Below, in pieces: positions 1-7,900 of a DNA stretch of 14,955 nucleotides. A model generated the notes under the pieces. The model was given only the letters and a program-made list of their open reading frames with translations. It was not told where the DNA came from and did no database searches. Each line of letters starts with the position of its first letter. Position 1 is the first letter of the stretch. The position numbers and the translations under genes are program-made. Origin of the DNA: Bacteroidota bacterium (GTDB taxonomy: Bacteria; Spirochaetota; Spirochaetia; JABMQR01); assembly GCA_013202335.1 (NCBI GenBank), contig JABMQR010000363.1, forward strand, positions 1-14,955, written 5' to 3'.

Positions 1-310
1 CGTAGAAACAGACAGACCATTGGGAAGTACTCATCCTGAACATGGTTTCAAATATCCAGTGAATTATGGTTTTATTCCAAACACGATTGCTCCTGATGGA
101 GAGGCAATTGATGCCTACATTCTAGGAATATTTGAGCCAGTAAAAACATACTCAGGAACCTGCATAGCCGTTATCCAAAGAACAAGTGATGAGGATGACA
201 AACTGGTTGTTGCCCCAGAGGGAATTACTTTTTCAGATGAGCAGATTAGAGCACTGACTGAATTTCAGGAAAAGTTCTTCGTATCGGTTATTATCAGGAA
301 AAAGGTATAG
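1..310 (+). CDS. ppa: Inorganic pyrophosphatase, short form (3' part, 5' end outside window)
   Basis: Hydrolyses pyrophosphate to two phosphates in the cytoplasm, pulling biosynthetic reactions forward. The frame is open from base 2, so the gene starts left of the window; about 102 C-terminal codons are visible, ending in TAG at 308-310. The TTG at 20-22 is internal (a Leu), because the conserved VETDRP stretch precedes it. Family features seen: the PVNYGFIP segment, a DGEAID metal-binding stretch (DGDPVD in the E. coli enzyme, so the middle Asp is Glu here), and DEDDKLVVAP, whose Asp/Lys residues match the second metal/phosphate cluster. The C-terminus EKFFVSVII resembles the compact pyrophosphatases of about 130 residues rather than the 175-residue E. 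coli type, so roughly 25-30 residues should be missing upstream. It converges on the tRNA gene with 10 bases between. Family assignment is firm; activity is inferred. Confidence 0.8.
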   Translation, partial: VETDRPLGSTHPEHGFKYPVNYGFIPNTIAPDGEAIDAYILGIFEPVKTYSGTCIAVIQRTSDEDDKLVVAPEGITFSDEQIRALTEFQEKFFVSVIIRKKV

Positions 311-320
311 GAATTATATT

Positions 321-391
321 AGCGGCTGACGAGAGTCGAACTCGCGTCACGAGCTTGGGAAGCTCGGGTAATACCGTTATACGACAGCCGC
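321..391 (-). tRNA. tRNA-Gly (anticodon CCC)
   Basis: The reverse complement folds as a 71-nt cloverleaf. The acceptor stem GCGGCTG/CAGCCGC is perfect. The D-arm has a 3-bp stem (GTA/TAC). The anticodon stem CGAGC/GCTCG encloses loop TTCCCAA, giving anticodon CCC, which reads GGG glycine codons. A 4-nt variable loop is followed by the T-arm with TTCGACT in the loop, and the discriminator base is T, as usual for bacterial glycine tRNAs. No CCA is encoded after the discriminator, so CCA must be added enzymatically. The gene lies 71 bases downstream of the patatin stop codon on the same strand and has its own candidate promoter. Confidence 0.95.
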
Positions 392-403
392 ATGAACACA
401 GTA

Positions 404-432
404 ATAATAACTATTTTGGAACTTTCAATCAA
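404..432 (-). promoter_or_regulatory. Candidate sigma-70 promoter of tRNA-Gly
   Basis: On the minus strand, TTGATT (427-432) and TATTAT (404-409) are separated by exactly 17 bases. The -10 matches 5 of 6 consensus bases and the -35 matches 4 of 6. The predicted start near 397-398 leaves a 5' leader of about six bases before the mature tRNA at 391, a normal arrangement for an independently transcribed tRNA. Seen in sequence; promoter activity is inferred. Confidence 0.6.
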
Positions 433-462
433 TACATTAATACCAGGTAAAAAATCTTCCCA

Positions 463-2712
463 TCAATTAAATAACAGATAATAGGCCAGCTCAAGGCTCT
501 GATTCACACCAACCCCAATAATCATCTCACCGAGAATCGTATCTACTCCGAAACCGGCAGCACCGCCAAACCGGATAGAAATATTATCCCATCCCGGAAA
601 TCCGTCATACCCGTTTCCTGCACGAAACTGTGCTATTGCGTAAGTATCCATACCGATAGCTTCTGAGATAAATGGAATGCGATGACGATATCCTACGCCC
701 ACAGTCATCGCATCGGTACAGGCAAGGAATTCGGCAAGATATCCGGGAATACCATCCCATCCACCCACATCAAAACAGGTCCAGGGAGCCGCAATAGCCC
801 CGCGATATGATCCATAGAGAATATCATAAAATATGGTACCGTTTAGATTTGTTGGAATAAACTGCTTATGATCCAGAACTATCTGGTGATACCAGGAGTC
901 AGGATTCAGAAAAGAGAATGCTATCTGATATCTGCTTCGTATCCCATCATGCACAAACCGGGAAGGCAGACAGTTGTTCCAGGAAATTTTTGGGGTGACG
1001 ATAGGAAGAATCTCAATTTCACTGAGCAGTTCAGAACCGGGAATTCCGCTCCGCTGCCACTGAAAACTCGCCTTGGCATCAACCCCTACTTCCAGAAAAT
1101 CGTTTACGCTATATCCTGTATGCTCACCCACTTCGATGAATGAAATGATGTTATTCTCCTCTACAGAATTCACCATTTTCGTATAACTCCTCTCCCCCCC
1201 GCGAATATGAGGAGCAAAAAATATACCGGAACTCATCGGCATAAAGAACCGTATGGAAGAGGTGAGATATTCCTCAAGATTGAGATCGACAACAATATAC
1301 GAGTTATCTCCCAGCAGCTCAATAAACTTCAATGAAGTAGTCAATCCTGGAGAGATTAACCATCCGGGAGACTCAGCAGATGTACTGTAGGCTCCATTGA
1401 ACATGAAACCGGCATTTAAGCTATGTTTTCCACGCTGGAGGTATACGGGATTCAACTCAAGAGCATAATATTCCTTGTCAGATTTAGGTACCTTGGTCAG
1501 TCCGAAACCAATGGATTCATACGAACCCGAAGTATGAACCTGATTTACCCGGAGAACCAGGCGATCAAGCACTTCATCAGAAAGCGGCTGTTCCAAAAGC
1601 GGTTCGAACATACTTATGGGAAATGAGGAGGTCGAACCAGCTCTCTGTATTACATCAGTGGCAAAGTGAACCGGGCGGTCAAAATAGTCACCCACTCTGT
1701 CAGGATCCTTGAATTCAAGAGGGCGGTAGGCGGAGATCATCTCGGCAAACTGCTGAAGCACCTCCCGGTTTTCCTCCGCAGCTATTTTCCCCTGCTCGAT
1801 AAACTCCTCATAACGCCAGAAAGCAGCCTGGTCAAGCCCGGTAAAATCCGGCTTAATAAGAATATCAGCCATTTTCTCCTGAACAGCTTCATTTGCATTT
1901 ATTACCACACTGGCGGTACGAATTATTATATCAACTACAGAACTGAAATCCAAAATTGAATCGGGAAGTTCAGAATCAGCATTTACGACAATTACAAAAT
2001 CAGCACCCATCTCCAATGCAGCATTTACGGGAAGATTATTCACAATACCGCCGTCAATATAATAGTTTCCATCTATGGGATAAGGAGAGAACAGGCCGGG
2101 AATGGACATACTTGCCCGAAGTGACTCAACTAACCTGCCGCTGTTAAATATCTGCTCTTCACCGCTGAGAATGTCTGCCGCTACACATCTGAAAGGAATC
2201 AACAAATTATCAAAATCCCGAATATCCGAGACCCGTATGAGTAATCTTGACAGCTTGTTTAGAATCTGCTGGTCAGGAATAATCCCCAGTGTTTTCCCAA
2301 TCCCGTATGAGTCAAAATTAAACGATATCAACATTTTATGATCATCAATTACCGGACCTGAAAGGTAGGTAAGAAATGAGTCCGGGGCGATAAACAGCTG
2401 CAGCCAGGCAGTATCAGTAGTGACATTCTCAATATCATTGGGAGAATAACCCGCTGCGTACAATCCGCCGACCAATCCACCCATACTGGTGCCGGCAATC
2501 ATATCTATCGGAATTCCGGCAGCCTCAATCGCCCTGAGCACCCCGATATGGGAAAACCCGAGAGCTACTCCGCCTGAGAGAACTACTGCAACCTTAGGAA
2601 CATCACCTGGTCCATCAGGTTGCCATTCTTTAAATGCGTTAGAATCAGTTGCGGGTAGTTGTAGGGAGACAATAAGTAACAGGGCAATAATTAGTGATAA
2701 GCGGATTCTCAT
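463..2712 (-). CDS. Exported patatin-like phospholipase with C-terminal POTRA/outer-membrane barrel-like region
   Basis: A 749-residue protein with an N-terminal signal peptide (MRIRL, then a hydrophobic core to about residue 20). The patatin lipid-hydrolase domain spans about 38-330. It contains the oxyanion-hole motif SGGVALG (46-52), the nucleophile elbow GTSMG with Ser76, and the catalytic-dyad DGG with Asp220 (220-222). Residues about 345-425 look like one POTRA-type domain. Residues 430-749 alternate polar and aromatic/aliphatic residues like a BamA-type beta-barrel. This architecture resembles PlpD-like type Vd autotransporter patatins, so the lipase may be presented at or beyond the outer membrane. 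The last residues are LLFN, so the terminal aromatic typical of barrels is penultimate. An in-frame TGA two codons upstream fixes the start as ATG at 2712; no good SD is seen. It is last of the minus-strand run, 49 bases after fmt. Substrate unknown; domain calls firm for patatin, moderate for the barrel. Confidence 0.85.
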   Translation of the reverse strand: MRIRLSLIIALLLIVSLQLPATDSNAFKEWQPDGPGDVPKVAVVLSGGVALGFSHIGVLRAIEAAGIPIDMIAGTSMGGLVGGLYAAGYSPNDIENVTTDTAWLQLFIAPDSFLTYLSGPVIDDHKMLISFNFDSYGIGKTLGIIPDQQILNKLSRLLIRVSDIRDFDNLLIPFRCVAADILSGEEQIFNSGRLVESLRASMSIPGLFSPYPIDGNYYIDGGIVNNLPVNAALEMGADFVIVVNADSELPDSILDFSSVVDIIIRTASVVINANEAVQEKMADILIKPDFTGLDQAAFWRYEEFIEQGKIAAEENREVLQQFAEMISAYRPLEFKDPDRVGDYFDRPVHFATDVIQRAGSTSSFPISMFEPLLEQPLSDEVLDRLVLRVNQVHTSGSYESIGFGLTKVPKSDKEYYALELNPVYLQRGKHSLNAGFMFNGAYSTSAESPGWLISPGLTTSLKFIELLGDNSYIVVDLNLEEYLTSSIRFFMPMSSGIFFAPHIRGGERSYTKMVNSVEENNIISFIEVGEHTGYSVNDFLEVGVDAKASFQWQRSGIPGSELLSEIEILPIVTPKISWNNCLPSRFVHDGIRSRYQIAFSFLNPDSWYHQIVLDHKQFIPTNLNGTIFYDILYGSYRGAIAAPWTCFDVGGWDGIPGYLAEFLACTDAMTVGVGYRHRIPFISEAIGMDTYAIAQFRAGNGYDGFPGWDNISIRFGGAAGFGVDTILGEMIIGVGVNQSLELAYYLLFN

Positions 2713-2761
2713 AATTCATGATAAATCTCAACTGTTAATAAGTAAATACTCGATATGATGT

Positions 2762-3715
2762 TTATATAAGTACGGAGCCGAGAATATCGGCATTCCCATG
2801 GAGGAAAGCCTTCCAGTCCATAACTTTCTTAGTCTCCAGCTGCAGTTTCGTCACCAGAAGCCCGCCAAGACCGCAAACGACAATTAATCCATCTTTTGAT
2901 GTATCATGCAGTACAGTCCCGGGAACGGGTCTTTTAGAAGGATCTGAATCAACCCGCAGCTGGTGTTCTGAAACCGGGAGCGCATAGGTTATCATAAGAT
3001 TTTTAGTTTTAAAGGTAGTAGCCGATTTGGGCCAGGGAATAAAAGCCCGTACTTCACTACTGAGCGTCTCTGCATCCTTCGTCCAGTCAATCTTTCTGTC
3101 ATTTTTCTCAATCTTTCCGCAGTAAGTGGCTTCAGCTTCGTCCTGGACAATGGGGTTTGTAGTTCCTTTTTGCAGCTCATGCAGGACTGTGCAAAGCATC
3201 TCAGCACTTTGCGCAGAGACACTTTCAGTCAGGCTTTCGGTAGTCTCTGTACCAAACAGTGTAATCTCTTTCTGCATCAGTATATTTCCTGAATCCATCT
3301 CCAATGCAATTTCCTGAATGGTTATACCCGTCTTTCTGAGCCCTCCGAGCAATGCTGACTGGATGGGAGAACTTCCCCGCAGCTTCGGCAGAAGGGATGG
3401 GTGTATATTTATTCCGCCCATAGGGAAAAGTGAGAGAAACTTCGGACCGAATATACGACCATACGCAAAAGTTACCAGAAGATCCGGAGAGAGTGCCGCT
3501 ACCGCTTCCCGCGCCTTGTTAAAAAGCCTCTCCGGCTGTACGAGCGGTATATCGAACTCCTGTGCCGCAGCCTTAACCGGTGAAGGAAGGATTTTTTTTC
3601 CTCTGGTACGTATCCTGTCCGGGTTTGTCAGTACTCCGCAGACGGTAAACTCCCCGGCGATTTTCCTGAGAGAGGGAACGGCTATTTCCGGAGTTCCGGC
3701 AAAAAGTATTTTCAT
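2762..3715 (-). CDS. fmt: Methionyl-tRNA formyltransferase
   Basis: Transfers a formyl group from 10-formyl-tetrahydrofolate to initiator Met-tRNA in the cytoplasm. The 317-residue length is typical. The N-terminus MKILFAGTPEIAVPSL is a Fmt hallmark. The folate-binding/catalytic signature INIHPSLLPKLRGSSP carries Asn103 and His105, and Asp141 in EMDSGNI completes the triad. The smaller C-terminal domain (about 205-317) is the tRNA-binding OB-like part. The ATG (3713-3715) shares one base with the def stop codon (TGATG), which suggests translational coupling; the local SD is weak. Def removes the formyl group that Fmt adds, so the pair is a functional unit and the def-fmt order is common in bacteria. 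Confidence 0.96.
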   Translation of the reverse strand: MKILFAGTPEIAVPSLRKIAGEFTVCGVLTNPDRIRTRGKKILPSPVKAAAQEFDIPLVQPERLFNKAREAVAALSPDLLVTFAYGRIFGPKFLSLFPMGGINIHPSLLPKLRGSSPIQSALLGGLRKTGITIQEIALEMDSGNILMQKEITLFGTETTESLTESVSAQSAEMLCTVLHELQKGTTNPIVQDEAEATYCGKIEKNDRKIDWTKDAETLSSEVRAFIPWPKSATTFKTKNLMITYALPVSEHQLRVDSDPSKRPVPGTVLHDTSKDGLIVVCGLGGLLVTKLQLETKKVMDWKAFLHGNADILGSVLI

Positions 3716-4212
3716 CAGTTTTTACATTTCTCTTTTTTCTTATAAGCTTTCAGGATTCTCTCCCTTCGATCCTCATCCAAACGATCAATGAAGAGTACGC
3801 CGTGAAGGTGGTCATTTTCATGCTGAATTACCCGGGCAAGCATTCCATCCGCTTTGATGGTAAAAGGTTTACCCTTTGTATCCTGAGCCTGCACGGTTAC
3901 CTGTGTCGGTCTGATAACATCGGAATACATGCCGGGGATGCTCAGACACCCCTCTTCATAGGAAGAGAGCCCGTGAGAAGTCTCTAAAATTTCCGGATTA
4001 ATAAAAACCCTCGGAGAATCTTCTTCCGGCAGCTCCAAAACAAATATTCTTTTCAAGACGCCAACCTGGGGACCTGCTAAGCCCAATCCCCGCTCTCCCC
4101 GCATAGTATCGATCATTGCATCTGCTAAAACAGGTATTTCAGGGCCAAAACTTGTAATTCTCTCGGTTTTTTCCCGGAGAAATTCATCACCTAGTGTAAT
4201 AATATCTAACAT
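3715..4212 (-). CDS. def: Peptide deformylase
   Basis: A metallohydrolase that removes the N-formyl group from nascent proteins at the ribosome exit. At 165 residues it has normal length, with all three motifs: GLGLAGPQVG (42-51; the usual GxGxAAPQ with Gly for the second Ala), EGCLS with metal ligand Cys89, and QHENDH with ligands His131 and His135 and catalytic Glu132. The short Lys-rich tail (KKKEKCKN) is a family-variable end. ATG at 4212 gives the standard N-terminus; the SD is weak. The gene is 61 bases after priA, the largest gap but one in the run, and overlaps fmt by one base. priA-def-fmt is a widely conserved order. Confidence 0.96.
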   Translation of the reverse strand: MLDIITLGDEFLREKTERITSFGPEIPVLADAMIDTMRGERGLGLAGPQVGVLKRIFVLELPEEDSPRVFINPEILETSHGLSSYEEGCLSIPGMYSDVIRPTQVTVQAQDTKGKPFTIKADGMLARVIQHENDHLHGVLFIDRLDEDRRERILKAYKKKEKCKN

Positions 4213-4273
4213 ACCTGTATGTTACTAAAAATGGCGGCTTTTCGTCAATTGATTTGTGTCGGAATGGAGATTT

Positions 4274-6244
4274 CTAGAGGAGGTTCACCGGATCAATATC
4301 TACCTCTATAAAGGTTCCGCTTGCCTGCTTAACCCTGTCCATAAACCTTGCTGTTACCAGACGCAGTATGTGAAGTGAGGTGGATCGAATAATAATCTGC
4401 CAGCGATAGTTTCCGGAAATCCTTGCCAGCGGACACTCCGCAGGACCCAATATTTCCGCTTTCTGATCAGGGGGACAATCGATTTCCTGAATTACCTGCC
4501 ATAATATTTTATCGGCCTGATCTGCCATCTGCTCTACTTTTTTCTTATCTTTAGATCGAAAAACCAGCCTGCTCAGACGTGTATACGGCGGAAATCTGGT
4601 CATTCGGCGCATCGCCAGTTCCTGCTCACAAAACTGCTCAATATCGCCGGTCGCCCCCAGCCGGACTGCACTATTGTCCGGTCTATAGGTTTGCACGACA
4701 ACTTTCCCATTATTGGAGAACCGACCCGATCGTCCGGAAACCTGCAGAATAAGCGAGAACGTGCGCTCCTGGGCTCGAAAATCAGGGAGGTGAAGAGCAC
4801 TGTCCGCCAGGACAATTCCGACAAGATCCACACCGGGAAAATTCAGTCCCTTTGCAACCATCTGCGTGCCTAACAGAATATCTATTTCACCACTTCTAAA
4901 ATCATCCAGCGTTTTCTTTACCACTTCTTTCTTTTTTGCCGCATCAGTATCAAGCCGCGCAACCCGTGCCTGAGGAAACAGTTTTGCGACCTCAGCTTCA
5001 ATCATCTCAGTACCGAATCCGGAATATCCCACATCGAGGGAGCCGCAGTCAGGACAGACAGAGACAGGTCTGCGTGATTGCCCGCAATAGTGACAAACCA
5101 TTCTTTCCCGCTCTTTATGATAGGTAAGTGAAACTGAACACCGGCTGCAGGTCATCTCATAACCGCAGGTCTTGCAGTGAAAAAAGTAGGAGAATCCCCG
5201 TCTGTTTAGAAAAAGAATTACCTGTCTCTTTTTCTGCAGTACACTTCTGATTTCAAGCTGCAGTTTTCGTGAAAGTGCTCCTTCCTCGAATGACATATCG
5301 ATAACTTCAACTTTCGGCATTGAGCCGCCGGAGACCCTTTCAGGAAGTTCCAGTCGTTGAATTCGTCCGGTTTTCATAAGATGCCAGGCTTCCAGAGAGG
5401 GAGTTGCACTTCCCATAACCAGTGCTGCCCCGGATATCGATGATCGATGGAATGCTATTTGCCGGGCATGGTACCTTGGCGACGAGCCGGATTTATAGGA
5501 GTTTTCGTGCTCCTCATCAATTATTATCAGTCCGGGATTCTGCAGGGGAGCAAAGACAGCACTCCGTGCACCGATGGTGATATCAACCTCACCCCGTCTG
5601 ATCCGCATCCACTCCATAAGGCGTTGCGTGGGAGTCAGGGCTGAGTGCAGAACTGCTACCCTTCCGGCAAATCTGTTTTTCACCTGATCTGAAAGCTGGT
5701 GGGTAAGCGTAATTTCCGGAACTAAATAGATTACCGATTTTCCTGCTGCAATAGTGCATTCGGCTGCCTGGAGAAAAACCTCTGTTTTGCCTGAACCGGT
5801 AACACCGAAGAGGTAGTAGAGCGATTTCTCACCACTGCAGATTGCCTTCACAGCATCTTTCTGATGTGATGTCAGAACATGCGGTTTTTCAGAAAATTCA
5901 TCATCGGCAACCAGGGCCGGAACTGCGGAATCCCTGCGGCCACCGGGTATCATAACAGACAAGGCTTCACCTGGTGAGCAGAGATAGAGCGAGGACATCC
6001 ATTCAGCCAGCTCTAATTCACTCCCGGCAAAGACTGGTTCTTTATCAATTACCCGTGAAATGGGTTTTAAAACATAGGATTCCGTTGGCGCAGTAGTTCC
6101 TGTATGTACCACAAATCCGGTAACGGTTCTTCGCCCCAGGGGAACAGTAACTCGCTGTCCGGTTTTACAGGTTACCCCTTCAGGTATGATATAGGTATAG
6201 GTTTGTCGCATAGGTGCATTAAACACCACATCAGCATATTCCAA
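4274..6244 (-). CDS. priA: Primosomal protein N' (PriA helicase)
   Basis: A 3'-5' superfamily 2 helicase that recognises stalled forks and reloads the replisome. I place the start at TTG 6244, giving 656 residues with N-terminus MEYADVVFNAPMRQTYTYIIP, the normal PriA beginning. GAGG lies 8 bases upstream, and the longer reading (from 6307) would overlap the UDG gene by 40 bases and add an atypical tail. In this numbering, Walker A GVTGSGKT is at 147-154, the DEEH box at 243-246, and GSATPSLE at about 278-285. Two four-Cys zinc sites fall at 357/360/366/369 and 384/387/397/400. MVAKGLNFPGVD and QVSGRSGR form helicase motifs V and VI. The N-terminal region is the 3'-DNA-binding domain. All catalytic and zinc residues are intact. 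It follows the UDG gene after 23 bases. Confidence 0.95.
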   Translation of the reverse strand: MEYADVVFNAPMRQTYTYIIPEGVTCKTGQRVTVPLGRRTVTGFVVHTGTTAPTESYVLKPISRVIDKEPVFAGSELELAEWMSSLYLCSPGEALSVMIPGGRRDSAVPALVADDEFSEKPHVLTSHQKDAVKAICSGEKSLYYLFGVTGSGKTEVFLQAAECTIAAGKSVIYLVPEITLTHQLSDQVKNRFAGRVAVLHSALTPTQRLMEWMRIRRGEVDITIGARSAVFAPLQNPGLIIIDEEHENSYKSGSSPRYHARQIAFHRSSISGAALVMGSATPSLEAWHLMKTGRIQRLELPERVSGGSMPKVEVIDMSFEEGALSRKLQLEIRSVLQKKRQVILFLNRRGFSYFFHCKTCGYEMTCSRCSVSLTYHKERERMVCHYCGQSRRPVSVCPDCGSLDVGYSGFGTEMIEAEVAKLFPQARVARLDTDAAKKKEVVKKTLDDFRSGEIDILLGTQMVAKGLNFPGVDLVGIVLADSALHLPDFRAQERTFSLILQVSGRSGRFSNNGKVVVQTYRPDNSAVRLGATGDIEQFCEQELAMRRMTRFPPYTRLSRLVFRSKDKKKVEQMADQADKILWQVIQEIDCPPDQKAEILGPAECPLARISGNYRWQIIIRSTSLHILRLVTARFMDRVKQASGTFIEVDIDPVNLL

Positions 6245-6252
6245 TAATACTA

Positions 6253-6256
6253 CCTC
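6253..6256 (-). promoter_or_regulatory. Shine-Dalgarno site deciding the priA TTG start
   Basis: GAGG on the minus strand lies 8 bases before TTG 6244-6242 and just downstream of the UDG stop (6268-6270). This spacing, together with the family-typical N-terminus that follows, argues for TTG initiation. Confidence 0.65.
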
Positions 6257-6267
6257 AACAGAGAGAG

Positions 6268-7104
6268 TTAACGAATAAATTTCAGCAGCTGCTGAAGATC
6301 TTCCCATACAGGCTTACGATAATCCTTCGGGTTACGAAGCACCGCACTCGGGTGATAGGTCACAATCATAGGGATCCCTTCAAACTTATACTGTTTGGTT
6401 CGCAGCCGCCCTATTCCTGCCGGATCACCCGTAAGAATTTGAGCTGCTATACGTCCTACACAGAGTATTGTTTTGGGTTTAACTATTTGAATCTGTCTCT
6501 TCAGGTACGGCAGGCAGGCCTCTTTCTCATCAGGAAGAGGATCCCGGTTCTCCGGCGGTCTGCACTTTATAATATTTCCAATAAACAGGTCACGTCCTCT
6601 AAAGAGTTTTAGCGCTCCCATCCAGGTATCAAGATATTTACCGGCAGGACCGACAAACGGCTCTCCTGTCTTATCCTCCTGCGCCCCGGGAGCTTCCCCG
6701 ATCACCATTACTTTCGGGTTCATTACCCCGGTTCCAGGTACTGCATGGGTTCTTGTTTCACATAATCCACATAGGGTACATTCAGTAACTTTCCACGCAA
6801 CATCAGCTAGATTTCTGCATGATGCAGCGTACTCAGGAAGGTCGTTGAAATTTGTATGACCGTATTCAGCCTCGTACTCAGCCTCGTACTCAGCCTCGGG
6901 ATCAACCTTGATTTCAGATTCAGCCTCAATTTTTTCAAGGGCACCTGTATCCCGAAGGATTGACTGAATTACCGCAGAAAAATCCGGCACTTCCTGAGTG
7001 TCAAGGTTACCGTTATGTTTATTCATCAGCACCGACTCTGCAGATTCCATAATATCCCACAAACCTGTTAGTGCATCCTGTAGTTTTTCTTCCTCTTTAT
7101 GCAT
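6268..7104 (-). CDS. Family 4 (Fe-S) uracil-DNA glycosylase with acidic N-terminal extension
   Basis: Excises uracil from DNA after cytosine deamination, initiating base-excision repair. The 278-residue protein has a catalytic core from about 95 on. Fe-S cluster cysteines are C109 and C112 (CTLC), C181 (IIKCRPPENRDP) and C197 (ACLPYL). The active-site motif is GEAPGAQED (136-144), and the uracil-binding/loop motif is HPSAVLRNP (251-259). A further Cys at 115 sits where relatives often carry another residue. The first about 95 residues are an extra, acidic and helix-prone extension that includes a tandem EAEY repeat (70-81) encoded by a 12-bp DNA repeat. Core enzymes of this family are about 180-230 residues long, so the extension is unusual. 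The start ATG (7102-7104) lies inside the end of truA (8-base overlap). Family call firm; the role of the extension is unknown. Confidence 0.92.
   Translation of the reverse strand: MHKEEEKLQDALTGLWDIMESAESVLMNKHNGNLDTQEVPDFSAVIQSILRDTGALEKIEAESEIKVDPEAEYEAEYEAEYGHTNFNDLPEYAASCRNLADVAWKVTECTLCGLCETRTHAVPGTGVMNPKVMVIGEAPGAQEDKTGEPFVGPAGKYLDTWMGALKLFRGRDLFIGNIIKCRPPENRDPLPDEKEACLPYLKRQIQIVKPKTILCVGRIAAQILTGDPAGIGRLRTKQYKFEGIPMIVTYHPSAVLRNPKDYRKPVWEDLQQLLKFIR
6861..6896 (-). repeat. Three tandem 12-bp repeats inside the UDG gene
   Basis: On the plus strand CGTATTCAGCCT is followed by two identical copies of CGTACTCAGCCT, in register with the codons. They encode EAEY three times in the acidic N-terminal extension. 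The copies differ at one base, consistent with recent slippage-type duplication. The unit length keeps the frame, so copy number could vary between strains without inactivating the gene. Confidence 0.9.
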
Positions 7105-7900
7105 ACCTTACCCTATATAAAAACAATCCCTTTGCAGGTGCAGTTGTTCCGGCATACTGCCGGTCTTTCGCGTCCAGAATTTCCTGCATCTTCTCCGGTG
7201 ACACATCCTTTTGTCCCAATTCCAGCATAGTTCCCACCAGTGACCGCACCATTCTCCAGAGAAAAGCGCTCCCCGTTATACGGAATACCAACTGCCCATT
7301 CTCCAGAGAAAAGGTGGCTGAAAAGATAGCCCTGACTTTTGATTCACTGGAATCGCCTGCAGCAGAAAAGGTGGTAAAATCGTGAGTTCCTTCAATACTT
7401 TGCGTATATTTGTTCAGAAGCCCGATATCGGGCATGGCATTAATTGTATAGGTGAATGGTCGGGTAAAGGGGTTATTCTCGTTCCAGAGAGATATATAGT
7501 ACCGATATTCACGTTCAACTGCATGAAATCTTGCATGGAATGTATCTGCAGCTTCCACACTCCGGCGAATACGGACGTCTCCGGGAAGGAGACTGTTTAA
7601 TGCCGGAATAAATTTCTCTGCCGGAATAGATGTCAGTGAAGTATCAAAATGGGCAGTCTGACCCATTGCATGAACCCCTGAATCAGTTCTTCCGGCCCCT
7701 ACTACAGCAACCGGATGTTTGTGCAGCTTAGATAAAGCGTCCTGCAGCACCTGCTGAACAGTTCTCTCTTCCTTTTGGATCTGCCAGCCGCAAAAATTCG
7801 TACCATCATATGCCAGTGTCAGTTTTATCCTTCGAATAGGCCGTATTTTACGTTCTACCGGACGTCTATTACGTCCTACCGGACGTCCATCATTCTCCAC
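7097..7900 (-). CDS. truA: tRNA pseudouridine(38-40) synthase TruA
   Basis: Isomerises uridines 38-40 in tRNA anticodon arms. I choose GTG at 7900 (267 residues), because a strong SD AAGGAG (7910-7915) lies 9 bases upstream; a TTG at 7918 has no comparable site. Motifs in this numbering: KLTLAYDGTNFCGWQ at about 26-40, then GAGRTDSG (68-75) with catalytic Asp73, followed by VHAMGQTAHF. Further on, REYRYYI and GSAFLWRMVRSLVGTM are typical TruA segments. The N-terminus carries about 20 extra residues rich in Arg and Pro, built from a 7-residue repeat (GRPVGRN, RRPVERK, then a diverged IRPIRRI). It overlaps acpS by 11 bases and the UDG gene by 8. Function firm; the extension is unusual but plausibly RNA-binding (inference). 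Confidence 0.95.
   Translation of the reverse strand: MENDGRPVGRNRRPVERKIRPIRRIKLTLAYDGTNFCGWQIQKEERTVQQVLQDALSKLHKHPVAVVGAGRTDSGVHAMGQTAHFDTSLTSIPAEKFIPALNSLLPGDVRIRRSVEAADTFHARFHAVEREYRYYISLWNENNPFTRPFTYTINAMPDIGLLNKYTQSIEGTHDFTTFSAAGDSSESKVRAIFSATFSLENGQLVFRITGSAFLWRMVRSLVGTMLELGQKDVSPEKMQEILDAKDRQYAGTTAPAKGLFLYRVRYA
7848..7889 (-). repeat. Two 21-bp direct repeats in the 5' end of truA
   Basis: TTACGTTCTACCGGACGTC (7848-7866) recurs as TTACGTCCTACCGGACGTC (7869-7887). The full 21-bp units match at 19 of 21 positions. The period of seven codons yields the Arg/Pro-rich heptad copies in the TruA N-terminal extension. A third, diverged copy can be read in the protein (IRPIRRI) just downstream. 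Confidence 0.85.

Noticed and set aside
392..462. Terminator after the patatin gene
   Set aside because: Only an A/T-rich run is seen (TTTTTT near 450-455 on the minus strand) without a GC-rich stem; the tRNA promoter explains the stretch better.
2713..2761. Possible patatin promoter TTTACT-17-TATCAT on the minus strand
   Set aside because: The predicted start falls at the ATG itself; both boxes are weak and co-transcription with fmt is simpler.
3318..3791. 157-codon plus-strand frame
   Set aside because: Antisense to the clear fmt and def genes; no recognisable motif, and it crosses their overlapping junction.
4213..4273. Possible def promoter TTGACG-18-TAACAT on the minus strand
   Set aside because: The transcript would begin at or inside the def start codon, leaving no leader; only 4 of 6 bases match at -10.
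6861..6896. Short tandem repeats considered as a CRISPR-like array
   Set aside because: Contiguous 12-bp units without spacers, inside an open reading frame; this is a coding microrepeat.
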